The position numbers and the translations under genes were made by a program. From Combretum micranthum (lineage: Eukaryota; Streptophyta; Magnoliopsida; Myrtales; Combretaceae), in the NCBI GenBank assembly GCA_024138025.1, contig JAMXBD010000819.1, forward strand, positions 558,001-622,000: a stretch of 64,000 bases of DNA, given 5' to 3'. Of this stretch, positions 36,579 through 47,918 are shown piece by piece. Under the pieces are notes generated by a model that worked only from the letters and a program-made list of their open reading frames with translations, had not been told where the DNA came from and made no database searches. Within the stretch, counting starts at the first letter, position 1, and every line of letters starts with the position of its first letter.

Positions 36579-36745
36579 CCCCACATGGAGAAGAACAGGG
36601 GATAGCACCACCCTTGCCATGCCCCACTTAGAGAAGAATTGCAGCTAGCACCACCCTTGTCGCGCCCCATGGCAAGAGGCTTGGCAACCCAGATTGCACT
36701 CAGAACGTGCCATGCCTTCCCCCATGCCCCGTGGCCTAAATTCAG
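36579..36745. repeat. GC-rich minisatellite, right part
   Basis: It continues the array seen left of the solo LTR: GAAGAACAGGGGATAGCACC, then AGCACCACCCTTGTCGCGCC, with a unit of about 48 bp and CCATGCCCC / GCGCCCCATGG variants. The unit contains near-palindromic CATG-centred words. The open frames across it on both strands are by-products of the repeat. Confidence 0.75.
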
Positions 36746-37860
36746 CGAAAAAACACTTTTTCTGTTCATATTTTTATATACTTTAACCAACTTTAGTTAC
36801 CTCAAATCCATCCAATACACTCCAACATCTTCATACAAGTCTCAAATTCATCATTCCCTCCTTTAATTCTTCGAACCCATCTCCACATCCACATTAAATG
36901 ACTAACCAATAACCCAACCATTAACTTCAAGTTTTAAAACTTCAAAACCACTCCTCCATCACTCTACTTCACATAACTACAAGCCAAGCATCATAACCAT
37001 CCCAAAATAGCCACTAACAATCAACAACACTAATATTACAACTACTCATACACATAAATAATAAAACAAAACAAGAAATAACTTACTAAAACTAGCTTTA
37101 ACTTGAAGATAGAAGCTTGACTTGCTTTCCTTATTATTTAAAGAAGACAAAATGAAGATGAAGAGAGGAGTGTGTGTGTGTGCAACCATCGGTTTTCGAA
37201 AGAGAGAGAGAGAGTAAGGAAGAGAAAAAAATTTCTGCTACTTATAGATAATTATGTGCATATATACAAAACCATCTTTGACTTTCAAGGCAAGTAAAAA
37301 AATGATTGAGTGTGTGTGTGTGTGCGTGCATGGGAGTTGTGGTGGGTCATCACAATAATTTTGCAGCCAATAAGAGTTCAAAAACAACATATATTACACC
37401 ATTATATTTCTAAACCATTAGTATTATTAATTATTCAAACTCAAAACAAAGTTTAGTAACAATTTAATTTATAAATCCTATTTAATAAAATTAATTCCTT
37501 ATAAGAATTTATATGAATATTATTGGTAATTAGAATATAAGTTTACAAAACTCAATTTTCTCTAAGAATATAAAAAATATTTAATGAACAATTTCCTTAA
37601 TTCGAATCCATTAATGATTTTAAATTTCTATTCTTACTAAATTGATTATAGAATAACTATTATACTTAACTTTACTCTAATTTCATATACTTCAACATAT
37701 ATAATCAAATACATAAATTCTTTACTTTCTAATTCTATTTGTGAAAAACTTGGGGATTACATTAAGTGGGTTATTCACAACTCAAATATACAATTAACTA
37801 CCCAAACTATCAATTAGTCAACTTTATACTCAAATCAGCTAGTGTCGTCAACTCCTTTGC
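36746..37860. other. Probable LTR-type sequence with TG and GA microsatellites
   Basis: No gene recognised. GTGTGTGTGTGTG and GAGAGAGAGAGAG runs lie near 37168-37214 and 37308-37326. The position between minisatellite and a candidate inverted LTR start at about 37765 suggests the 5' part of segment Y's LTR read on the minus strand. Confidence 0.35.
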
Positions 37861-37867
37861 TAACAAA

Positions 37868-38256
37868 TTAGCTGCTAGCAACTCCACTAAAATAGCACTC
37901 CGAACCTATATGAGTATGACATGCGTCCAATACTATTTAACTTGATTTATTTATTTATTATCACTATAATTTTTTATCCTTTGATTCTTATTTTTAATAT
38001 TATTGTTATCATCATTATAATTATTATTTTATTCTAATTTAACATTATTATTATCGTTTTATTCAGCTACTGTCAACTCTGCTACCATAGCACTCCTAAC
38101 CTTTTTAAGTGTGACATGTGTCCAATACTATTTAACTTGGTTTATTTATTTATTTATAAATTTTTTTTATCATTTCATTATTATTTTAATATTATTGTTA
38201 TCCTCACGATAATGATTATTTTATTCTTATTTAACATTATTTTATCATTTTATTCT
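37868..38256. repeat. Tandem duplication, unit about 194 bp
   Basis: Copy 1 (37868-38061) and copy 2 (38062-38256) share GCT(G/A)CT, CAACTC, ATAGCACTCC, GACATG(C/T)GTCCAATACTA, TTTAACTTG(A/G)TTTATTTA and a T-rich tail with AATATTATTGTTATC. No ORF is conserved. Confidence 0.85.
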
Positions 38257-39105
38257 TAAGAATAAAAGAAGTGATGCTTAATGGAAAAATTACCTCAGAC
38301 AAATCAAGCCCACACACACTCTTTGACTCTGATCAATTCAACTATGGGCTCTATTTGGACAATATATACTAGTCTGATTGATAAAGACTCAACACTATGA
38401 GACAATAGCATTAGACAATAGTGGAAGAATTTCAATGTTGATAGTAAATCCTCTTCTTTCTACTTATCAGTTATCTACTCCTATATCATTGAGCATTTTC
38501 CGATGAACTTTCTAGACTACGTATTGTCACCTATGGTAAACGCTTGACCAAGCTAGGTTCTCTATCTCCTCTTTAGTTGTTGCATATGATATTTTTTTCC
38601 CTAAATTTTAATTATTGTTATTTTGTTCAATATAGATACTTTGTTCCATATTTCTCCACACTAATTGGCGTTTTCCTTTTTGGGGCTTTTTTATGGGGTT
38701 GTGATAGAGCTGATTCTGTCCTTTTGGTGTTTTGTCAAGTTATATGCCTTGTGACTATGTGATGTTAAAATAGATTCGTTGAATGGTGTTTTATCAATAT
38801 ATTTACGGTACGAGTGGTTTACTAGTATGGAATAATGCTGGAAAGAAATATCAATTCCTAATTTTATAGTTAGGGATATTTTTGGAACAAAAAATACTTT
38901 TTGGGTCAGGAATAGACATTTTTCTAGTAAAGTAAAGAAATGATGAATTCCTTATCTATTCGACATTACACAAAATAGACATTCTTTTGATAAAATTTTT
39001 TACAGACCAAACAAAAAAATATATATATTCTACTATAATAAAACTGAAATACCAATTCTATTCTATTGTACCAACAATTTTGGCTAAAAGTTCATAGATA
39101 ATAGG
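38257..39105. other. Spacer flanking the retrotransposon, short dispersed repeats
   Basis: No gene recognised. AAATAGACATTCTTTT in this stretch (near 38978) recurs right of the retrotransposon near 43209, and ACTATGGGCTCTATT (near 38343) recurs inverted near 43028. They probably belong to older short repeats on either side of the insertion. Confidence 0.4.
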
Positions 39106-39110
39106 CTCCC

Positions 39111-39704
39111 TGTTACGAATACAAGATCAAGGAAGCAGCCAGGCTGGATGAGGGACTATGTTCCTTAATTATACATACTAGTTTAGCAAAAGGGCTAAAA
39201 CAGTAATATTTTGTATAAGACAGTTGTATACAGGTTGTATCCAATAGGAATTAGTTACAGAAGTTACATTGTATCCAATAATAAACATGCATATATAACA
39301 GATCTGTAGATCTGAAACAGAAGGGAGCAATATAAATACATTACAAGCAAAAAAGGTTTTTACCCCTGCTTTTTGAGAACTTGAGTTGTTAAGGAGCTAA
39401 GAGACTGGCTCGAAGAGTCTCTATATCATAAACAAACAGATCCTGTAGTAAACAAACACAAATAGTTAGATCTAAACAGTTTCTATTAGAGACAGAGAGA
39501 TAGGGTCTCAGTATTTCGAGAGAGAGTATACACTGAGAGAGAAGAGAGTGTACTTATCTGAGAGGCGAAACAACTAGGGCAAGAGAAAGAGAGAGAGCGG
39601 GTTAATTCAATATATACTCGGATAGTTTTATTCCGAATAGGAACCTCATGTTTTCGAATTCGACCCACATTGCAAAACATTAATATTGGACTACAACTAT
39701 AACA
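39111..39704 (+). repeat. 5' LTR of the gypsy retrotransposon
   Basis: 594 bp, TGTTACGAATAC...CAACTATAACA. It contains a TATA-like AATATAAATACA near 39330, which would place the start of R shortly downstream, and GA-rich tracts near 39520-39600 in the presumed U5. The likely primer-binding region follows at 39705 (TTTGGTGCTTTTGTTTGAG); I do not assign a tRNA. Confidence 0.93.
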
Positions 39705-39729
39705 TTTGGTGCTTTTGTTTGAGATTAGT

Positions 39730-40530
39730 ATGGCTACCAGATCGCAAGAGGAGATTGCAAAGTTGCAATCTTTCGTTTATTCCATTGCTGAATCAGTGAA
39801 GGTAATGCAAGACAAATTTCAAGAACAGTTAATGACTAATGCTCAAATTCATGAGAATATGCAATCTTTGTCAACATCTTTACAATCTCTACATACTAAA
39901 ATGGATTCTATTGATAAGAATCATGCTGTACATTATACTGTTCCTATTAATGGTTCTTTTGTGGATACTTCTTTAATTGATAATATGTTAAAAGGATTAA
40001 AATTGGAAATTCCAAATTTGATTGTGAGAATCCTTTAGGTTGGATTTTTAAGACGCAAATTTTTTTTTAATTTTCATCATGTTCCTGAGGATCAGAGGTT
40101 GGTTGTAGCTTCTTTTGCTCTTGAAGGAAAAGCTTTAAAATGGTATCAATGGATGGAACAGAATCATCAAATTTGGACTTGGTCTCAATTTCTTAAATCT
40201 TTGGAAACTCGATTTGGTCCTTCTAAATATTATGAGGCACAAAGGATTTTGGCAAAGTTAGTTCAGACAAGTTCTATTGATGATTATCAATCGGAGTTTG
40301 AAAGCCTTTCAACTCGTATTGTGGGTTTATCAGATGGTTTTCTTTTGAGTTGTTTTGTTTCTAGATTAAAATCGAGTATTCGACGTGAAGTCCAGATTGC
40401 TAGACCATCGACTATTACTCATGCTATTTGGTTGGCGAAAATGTATGAATCTAAATTTGCTGATACTGTTTTCAATCCAAAACCAATTTCGGTTCAAAAG
40501 TCTGTGTCTGGAGGGTCAAATTCTTTGCAA
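39730..40530 (+). pseudogene. gag pseudogene of the gypsy retrotransposon
   Basis: The reading starts at MATRSQEEIAKLQSF (ATG at 39730), preceded in frame by a few codons after the LTR. An N-terminal helical, coiled-coil-like segment (residues about 1-70) is followed by a break near 40020-40070: FDCENPLGWIFKTQIFF reads in the neighbouring frame, with a second shift back in a poly-T run. Then comes the retrotransposon Gag core (ASFALEGKALKWYQWMEQNH, WSQFLKSLETRFG, YQSEFESLSTRI, LSCFVSRLKSSIRREV). The core would assemble the particle shell. The zinc-knuckle end is lost in a deletion that joins gag to RNase H. Confidence 0.88.
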
Positions 40531-42240
40531 TTATGTCAGGGAACTGTATACTATTGTAGCAGCTGTGCAGAAATGGAGGCAATAAGTGTTGGGATCTCAT
40601 TTTATTATTAAGACTGATCATTGTAGTCTTAAAGAGATTTTGACACAAATTATTCAGACCCTGGAGCAGCAAAAATATCTGTCCAAATTAATGGGATATG
40701 ATTACACCATTTTGTATAAGGCTGGAGTGGAGAATAAAATAGCCGATGCTTTGTCTAGACAGTTTTCTGATGAAGGGACTTACTTGGCTTGGTCAGGGCC
40801 AACGTTTTCCGTTATTTACACTTTGAAGGCAGAATATCATACTCTACAAGGTTTTTGTGATATTATTTCTGCCATGGAAGAAGGAAAACCAATCAAATAT
40901 AACTTGACATGGAGGAATGGATTGTTATATTTCAATTCCTGCATTTTTTTGGTGCCTCAGGCAACTCTCATTCCTCATTTAATGTCAGAGTTTCATGTTT
41001 CCCCTTCTTCAGGGCATTTTGTTTTTTTGAAGACATTCAAGCAATTGTCTTCAAAGTTTTTTTGGGAGGGTATGAGAGTTATGGTGGAAAATTTTGTGAA
41101 AGCTTGTGACATATGTCAACAAGTCAAATATTCCACTAGACATCTTGTTGGCTTACTTAATCCTCTACCGATTCCAGAACAAATTTGGGAAGATCTAAGT
41201 ATGGATTTTGTTACTTCACTTCCCAAATCTCAAGGCTTTACAGTGATATTAGTAGTAGTGGATAGGCTTTCTAAATATTGTCATTTAGGAGCCTTGGATA
41301 CACACTACACTGCGACTAAGGTGGCTTCTTTGTTTTTACATATGGTTATCAAATTGCATGGCTTTCCCCGTTCTATTGTCACAGACGGAGATGCCATTTT
41401 TATGAGTCGTTTTTGGAAGGACCTTTTCTCTTTAAGTGGAACAAAGTTATTGACTAGCAGTGCCTATCACCCTCAAAGTGATGGCCAAACAGAGGTTATG
41501 AACAGAACATTGCAGCAGTATTTACATTGTTATACAATGGATTGTCCTACGAAATGGGTTTCTTTGTTGCCTTGGGCTGAATATGCATACAATACATCTT
41601 TTCATGAAGGGGCAGGTACTACACCCTTTCAGGTGGTTTATGGCAGGCCTCCTCCAACTTTTGCAGCTTATATGAGGGGTGCTTCCAGACTTGATAAAAT
41701 AGATCAAGAGTTATTGTCACGAGATGAGCTTTTGACTAATCTCAAAGCTAATTTAGTAAAAGCACAGGAGCAGATGAAATATTATGCTGATTAGACGAGG
41801 ACAGATATGGTGCTTCAAGCTGGAGATTTGGTTTATGTGAAGTTACAGCCCCATAGACAAATTTCTGTTTTTTTAGACAAGACTCATAAACTGTTTAAGA
41901 GATTTTATGGTCCTTTTGAAGTTCTCAGGAAGGTTGGGTCTTATGCTTATCAGCTCAAGTTACCTCCAAATTCCAGGATTCATGATGTGTTTCATGTTTC
42001 TTTACTTAAGAAAGCGATAGGTACTCATGATTTTTCTCTTGAGTTACCACTAGAGGCTATTAATAACCAATCCTTAGTTCAACCGTTGGTTATTTTGAAT
42101 GTTAGGACAATATTGAGGAATAATCAATCGGTTAAACAAGTTTTGGTCCAGTGGCGTGCGTTACTACCAGAGGATACATCGTAGGAGGATTGGAGTAATT
42201 TTTCTTAGCTTTATCCAGATTTTAACCTTAAGGACAAGGT
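40531..42240 (+). pseudogene. pol remnant: RNase H end, integrase, chromodomain-like tail
   Basis: From the deletion junction the frame reads VRELYTIVAAVQKWRQ, a stop, then GSHFIIKTDHCSLKEIL and NKIADALSRQ (RNase H end). Integrase follows, with SGHFVFLKTF and CDICQQVKYS (zinc-finger region), MDFVTSLPKSQGFTVILVVV (first catalytic Asp), IVTDGDAIFMSRFW (second Asp), and YHPQSDGQTEVMNRTLQQYL (catalytic Glu). After an in-frame TAG at 41792-41794 the same frame resumes with LQAGDLVYVKLQPHRQ and FYGPFEVLRKVGSYAYQLKL. The tail VLVQWRALLPEDTS, a stop at 42182-42184, then EDWSNF and FNLKDKVLFPEG match a chromodomain end. Integrase active-site residues are present, but the stops and the missing reverse transcriptase make it non-functional. 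Confidence 0.93.
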
Positions 42241-42249
42241 TCTATTTCC

Positions 42250-42264
42250 AGAAGGGGAGCAAAC
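42250..42264 (+). other. Polypurine tract of the gypsy retrotransposon
   Basis: AGAAGGGGAGCAAAC lies immediately before the 3' LTR, the expected site for plus-strand priming during reverse transcription. Confidence 0.7.
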
Positions 42265-42848
42265 TGTTATTAATACAAGATCAAGGAAGCAGCCAGGCTA
42301 GATGAGGGACTATGTTCCTTAATAATACATACTAGTTTAGCAAAAGGGCTAAAACAGTAATATTTTGTATAGGACAGTTGTATACAGGTTGTATCCAATA
42401 GGAATTAGTTACAGAAGTTACATTGTATCCAATAATAAACATGCATGTATACTAGATCTGTAGATCTGAAATAGAAGGGAGCAATATAAATACATTACAA
42501 GCAGAAAAGGGTTTTTACCCTTGCTTTTTGAGAACCTGAGTTGTTAAGGAGCTAAGAGACTGGTTTGAAGAGTCTCTATATCATAAAAAAATAGATCCTG
42601 TAACAAACAAACACAAATAGTTAGATCTAAACAGTTTCTATCAGAGATAGAGAGATAGGGTTTCAGTATTTCGAGAGAGAGTATACACTGAGAGAGTATA
42701 CTTATCTGAGAGGCGAAACAACTAGGGCAAGAGAGAGAGAATGGGTTAATTCAATATATACTCGGATAGTTTTAATCCGAATAGGATCTGCGTGTTTCTG
42801 AATTCGACCCGCATTGCAAAACATTAATATTGGACTACAACTGTAACA
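42265..42848 (+). repeat. 3' LTR of the gypsy retrotransposon
   Basis: 584 bp, TGTTATTAATAC...CAACTGTAACA, collinear with the 5' LTR. It differs by scattered substitutions and lacks a few bases in the GA-rich stretch around 42690-42735. The TATA-like AATATAAATACA is retained. Confidence 0.93.
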
Positions 42849-42853
42849 CTCCC

Positions 42854-43667
42854 ACATATAATCCCTAACTATTAAAAACTATTATTGTCTAATGAAAATG
42901 AAAAATCTACTAATTTAGCTTGCACATAGAAAGTATTGTTTGCTCCCATTGCTTGATTCTTTCCTCTCATTCCCACTTTACGTGTGCTTGTGCGAGGATA
43001 ATCCACTAGGAGTTCATCCATTGTGTGAATAGAGCCCATAGTTAAAGTCATTGAAATTATAGCATAAGTGCTTACATGATGAGTATGGAAATTTCTTTAT
43101 TATACAATTGAGTGTATTTTTAAGGAGAAAAAAATGTGTTATATGGAAAAGTAATTCTTGTGGCGAAGGATAGTGATAGAGATTTCTTATTTATTTTATA
43201 TTACATGAAATAGACATTCTTTTATTAGAATTTTATAAATTAACCTTAATAAAAATAAAATAGATACCAATTCCATTTCTATAAGATAAATGCAACATTT
43301 TATATTTTGGAATAATATAATAATTAAAGTGATAACACTAATTCACTTGGCATTAAGTTTATATAGTAAATTTAAAACAAACATGTTATATTTATGCGAT
43401 ATTTATATTAACGACTAACATGGGTTATACTTGCAATCCATGCTATCATATGGAATTTTTGTTATGGGGTTGTTTGTGAAATTGCATGATGTGATGAAAA
43501 ACTTTTGAAAAGTTGTGCTTCCCCTTACTGGAAATCCCAACAATCTGATCCACTGGAAATGCACTGAATAACAATCTTTCGTACACTCAATAATGTTGAA
43601 TCAGACCCTTGTCCATATAGATGCTCTATCCACTCATTACATTCAAAGCCTCCTATTGTGATAGGCT
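42854..43667. other. Spacer between retrotransposon and MULE
   Basis: No gene recognised. It contains short repeats shared with the left flank of the retrotransposon (see 38257-39105) and AT-rich sequence. Confidence 0.5.
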
Positions 43668-43677
43668 TGGTTTTGTG

Positions 43678-43795
43678 GATTTTTGGGTGTTTTTTGGTCC
43701 ATTTTTGGAAAAATGCACAGAAAAAAAGATGGTGTAGAAATTAATTCGAGATATAGTGGAGGTAAAGACACCGTTTGTGAGGGCGCCTTTGGTGT
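43678..43795 (+). repeat. Left terminal inverted repeat of the MULE
   Basis: Matches the inverted 48685-48800 segment over about 115 bp with scattered mismatches. Similarity fades inward after CCGTTTGTGAG, although both arms keep GGTGCC/GGCGCC words further in. Confidence 0.85.
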
Positions 43796-44609
43796 GGGGG
43801 CGGGGAGAAGGAAGAAGGTGTTGTCTTAAATATTGAAGGCGTTGTCTCGAATGGTGCCTTCACTGCAACTGAATATGGCAAAAAAATTTTGTCGAGAGCA
43901 TTTGTTCTCATTGTTGCAGCAACATATCCTCCCAAAGAAGACACTTCGGAAGGTGCTCCTTGGATCATTATCCGTTTCCAATGAAGATTTTCGAAGTTTT
44001 CCATTGTTCGATCTCAGACAAGGCCTTTTCTTTCATTTTTTTTTTCCGTATTTTATTGCATTGTTCTCCATTTTAAGAGAAAAATGATAAGAAATGGAGA
44101 AAGTGAGGGTTTGTGTGATTTTTTCGAATCATTGTGTTGTAGCTGTTGGTTGTGAGTTGTGAAGTGTTGTAGGAGTAATGTATGGAGAATTAGTGAGTCT
44201 TATGTCACTGCATTTGTCGATCTATTATGTTGATATTGAAATTTTTTCCACGCATACAAGATGTTCGGTGAAATACCTCAATGGTTCAATTTTGTGGATT
44301 TTGATATTTAATATAATGTGAGCCATAGAACGTGTTGTTTTGTCTGATTTAATATGTTGTAGCTGTAGATTTTGAGCTGTAGGGATAGTATATGGAGTGT
44401 ATGTTGATTTATGAAGTATATAATAAAACGATGTTAATGGTTAGAAGGTATTTGGTGAAATGTCGAAATCGGTTAAAAGTCATTCATTTGTCGATAGTGA
44501 TGTTTAATCGAAATGTGAGTGAAAGATATTGAAGAAGTTAAAGATCTTGTCATATTTTAAATTGTAGGAAATGAGATCTAGCATTTTAGTTTGCTGTGAA
44601 TAGGTTTAG

Positions 44610-46285
44610 AATGGCTAGCTATGTAAGGTTCATTATTTATGCACATAGGAATATAGAGTGGATGAATGTTATGGGCCATAATATGATAAGCCTCCCATTG
44701 GGAAAGTGAAGGTTAGGATAGATATCAGTTTTGAGAAGTTCAAGGAAATTATTTGTGGCAAGATTGGTGTGGATCATAGTAACAATGATGTCGAGATAAT
44801 ACACAAGCATGCACATTATATGCGTCATGGGTTGTGTACATGTTAATGCCAATTGTGGATGATGACAGACTTGAGGATCTGATTTCACTTGTTGTTGAGT
44901 TGTGTGCTAGGTTAATTCAGGAAATATTTGTGAAAGTCATTGATCGGGCTGTCACACCTCCAAATGTTGCTGCTGGTGGAGATGACATGAACGAAGAACA
45001 TGCTAGCATGTTAGGCATGCAACAGTTCCAGCCCGGTTCATCTTTAAATGTTCCCTTACAAAATGAAGGTGTAGTGCCAATATCACCTATGCATTATGAA
45101 TAATATGATCCAATGTCAGTGGATGAGACAATGTTAGAATTTGAGAATAAGGTTGCAGACTAAGTGGCACCGGTGTTTGCCACTGGACTAGAAGATGATC
45201 ATTTCAATGGTTACTATCATATGGATGAAAATGGTGATACAGTGGAAGATGAGGTAGACAAATTCAATGATAATGTTGTGGAAGAAGAAGTTCAAAGAGG
45301 CAATATTGCAAGTTTGGATGTCCCATATAGCTCAATTACACGTGATGTGATGTCAAGTCAGGCATCACTGAGATACAATTCCTTATTTTAATCTGGTGGA
45401 GGCAGTGATAGGTACATGACATTTGAGGATGAATTGGATGCTATGTCTGCTAATATCTATGACAGCGAAGAATTAATCAAGGGAATGATGTTCAAGACAA
45501 AGGATGACCTAATTGAGGTTGTAAAATCTGTTCACATATGGACACAATGCAACTTCCGTGTTAATGAATCAAAGAAAACTCTATGGACTGCTCATTACAC
45601 CAAAAGTGATCAAGGTTGTCCATGGTGGATACGGGCCTGTTTGAAAAAGCTAGAAGGGTTGTTTGTAATCACCAAGCTTGGTGGTCCCCATTCTTGCACT
45701 AATCCATTACTTGGGCAAGACCATTCACAAATAGACTCAAATATCCTAGCTAGGGCATTTATCAGCTTTGTTTGGAAAAATCCAAATTGTAAGGTAAAGG
45801 AGCTTGAGTCTCATTGCTTGGCTGTCTACAGGTATATGGTTTCTCATAGAAGAATTTGGGAAGGTAAGAGAAAAGCAATTGCTATGGTTTATGGTGACTG
45901 GGTGAAATCTTACAATGAACTCCCAAAGTTATTCTATGCAATCAAGTCAACTAACCCGAGTTCAATAGTGAAGGGAGCTGGACAAGATCATCCCAATCGG
46001 AAGAGGCATGCTTCAAGTGGGTATTATGGAGCTTTGGCCCTTGTATGGAGGCCTTCAAGCATTGTAGGCCAGTTATTTGTGCAGACGGTACATTTATGTA
46101 TGGCAAATACAAACACATGTTGCTCGTGGCATGTAGTGTAGATGGAGACAATCACATCTTACCCTTAGCATTTTATCTGGCACCATATGAGTCTAAAGAT
46201 GCATGGTCATAGTTTTTGAGGAAATTGAGGCGAGGGGTTGTAGGACATAAGGGAGAGGAGACTATATGCCTAATATTACATAGGA
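44610..46285 (+). pseudogene. MuDR-type MULE transposase pseudogene
   Basis: The N-terminal part (44610-45110) is broken by stops but reads VRIDISFEKFKEIICGKIGV and an acidic MPIVDDDRLEDLISLV segment. At 45416-46010 an open frame gives the MuDR DNA-binding region: LIKGMMFKTKDDLIEVVKSV, then SDQGCPWWIRACLKK and ITKLGGPHSC, with Cys/His spacing typical of the GCM1/WRKY-like finger. A frameshift near 46015 is followed by FGPCMEAFKHCRPVICADGT, then MYGKYKHMLLVACSVDGDNH and ILPLAFYLAPYESKDAWS, the start of the MULE DDE core with its first catalytic Asp (ICADGT). A stop at 46210 and loss of the rest of the core at about 46280-46320 make it dead. Confidence 0.93.
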
Positions 46286-46321
46286 GGACTAGTATTATTA
46301 GGGTAGTTGTTGATGAATCAA

Positions 46322-47024
46322 ATGGGGACTGATCCAGATCTGCATCAGATCGATCTACGGGGGAGGATCGACATTGATTGGGTGGGTTATCACGCTATCT
46401 ACCATGGGATGTGGAATGAGGGCGTGATCGACTAGTTGATGTTGAGCTTCCCCTTGGTGTCAACTCTGACTATATACGTTGGTTCAAACGAGTCACCAGG
46501 CGATATCTCAGCCACACTAGTGCCAAGGTCGGTGCATAGGTGAGTTCTAAATCTTCAATTCGGCTTCTCTTATACTTATAGAAACTTATCAATCTAACCT
46601 CTATGTTTGCACTTCCTTTCCAAGAAGATCAATTCAGATGAATCCTACTAAATTCTGACATGTCAAAAGTTTTCTCCATTGTAGATGACGCCATACGAAC
46701 AGTCGATGAGCATGGGGTCATTGACTATCTTTACCCTCAGTTTTAGTACACTATGCAAGAGGGTGAAGCTGTAGCAGATCAAACCGAGCACAAGCAGGAG
46801 TAGTATGACACTGTCCACCATGCTCCATCATCAGCTGACACCTTTACAGTTGTGAGGGGACGGCATAGCACTTCATCGCAGCCATCCTACTACACTCCAT
46901 ACAGCGAAATTGGCTCATCATCACGTCATCTTCCACCACCACCACAGAAGAGGCGTCTAGTGGATCTGCATCAGGATGTGGGTGAGGGATTGACACGGTT
47001 ATCACAGGTTAGGAGACCTATTTA
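46322..47024 (+). pseudogene. Plant mobile domain (PMD) C-terminal fragment, part 1
   Basis: Directly after the truncated transposase the sequence reads MGTDPDLHQIDLRGRIDIDW, then YHAIYHGMWNEGVID and, after a frame change, NSDYIRWFKRVTRRYLSHTS. This order (LRG...DW...H..I...W, then Y..WF...TRRY) is the C-terminal end of the plant mobile domain found in plant transposons and in MAIN-like proteins. A Pro/Gln/Ser-rich tail follows (46720-47024), interrupted by stops and by the MITE. The N-terminal half of the domain is missing. Confidence 0.7.
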
Positions 47025-47032
47025 GGCTTCAC

Positions 47033-47910
47033 TAGGGGTAGGCAAAAAAAACCAACCGAACCGAACCAATCCAAACGAAAAATATGGTTTTGTTTAAAAA
47101 TTTTCCAATCGGAACTAATCCGTAAATTTATGGTTTGGTTTGGAAGGTAAACCAAATCAATCCATAAAACTGAACCAAACTATTTTAGAAAAATATAATA
47201 ATATTTTACTATATGTTTATATAATTTCATTTGATATTTATTATTTGGTGAATATTGATTAAAATCAACTTTTTTATTTTTAAATTTTTTTGTAGCTCAT
47301 GATATGTATCTTTTTATTGATGATAAACTATTGATTTTTTAGTAGCTTCCAACTTTATAAAGTATAAAATTCATTTATTCAGCTATAAACTCTTATTATG
47401 TATTAATTATTTAATATATTTTGTCAGTAAATCATTTTATTCATTGATGAATTTTTGTTAGATGATTTTTTATTTTAGCCAAATTTATTAGTAGATAATT
47501 GACTTAATGGTTCTATTAAAATTATAAATTACGACTTACTATGTATTGGTTTTATTGATGAATGTATTTTATTGGTGGATAACTGATTTTATAGAGAACT
47601 ACAGATTAAAAGTATGATGAATTCATAAAGTATTTTGTCGTAGTTTATAATATAGAGTTTGTAAAATAATATAAATATTTATGTATCTACACAAATATAA
47701 AAAATTAGAACAAAGAAAATTTTTAGTCAGAATTTTGATTCAATCTGTAATCCAAACCAAACCAAATATTTATTTAATGGTTTAAAAAATTTCTAATATG
47801 AACCAAACTGTTACTTAATGGTTTGGTTTGTGATGGAAAAAAAAACTAAACCACAAACTATGGTTTGGTTTTAGGAAAAACCGAACCAAACCGATCCTTA
47901 CCCACCCCTA
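47033..47910. mobile_element. hAT-type MITE (copy 2) with perfect 8-bp target site duplication
   Basis: Ends are TAGGGGTAGGCA on the left and TACCCACCCCTA on the right, flanked by a perfect 8-bp duplication GGCTTCAC at 47025-47032 and 47911-47918. GGTTTGG/CCAAACC words flank an AT-rich core shared with the 8700-9643 copy. It has inserted into the tail of the plant mobile domain pseudogene. No transposase. Confidence 0.92.
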
Positions 47911-47918
47911 GGCTTCAC

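Larger units (their letters stand above)
39111..42848 (+). mobile_element. Ty3/gypsy retrotransposon (chromovirus-like), internally deleted, with two LTRs
   Basis: Two LTRs in direct orientation (39111-39704 and 42265-42848) begin TGTTA and end TAACA. They are flanked by a perfect 5-bp duplication CTCCC at 39106-39110 and 42849-42853. The interior has gag, the end of RNase H, integrase and a chromodomain-like tail in gypsy order. Protease and most of reverse transcriptase are missing. A polypurine tract AGAAGGGGAGCAAAC sits just before the right LTR. The LTRs differ by about thirty substitutions plus small indels (my visual count, about 94-95% identity), so the insertion is not recent. It cannot move by itself. 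Confidence 0.95.

Noticed and set aside
36566..36866. Open frames on both strands over the GC-rich minisatellite
   Set aside because: Created by the repeat; the peptides consist of repeated units without conserved domain features.
43741..44087. Open frames on both strands just inside the MULE left TIR
   Set aside because: They overlap TIR and sub-terminal sequence and show no protein-family features.
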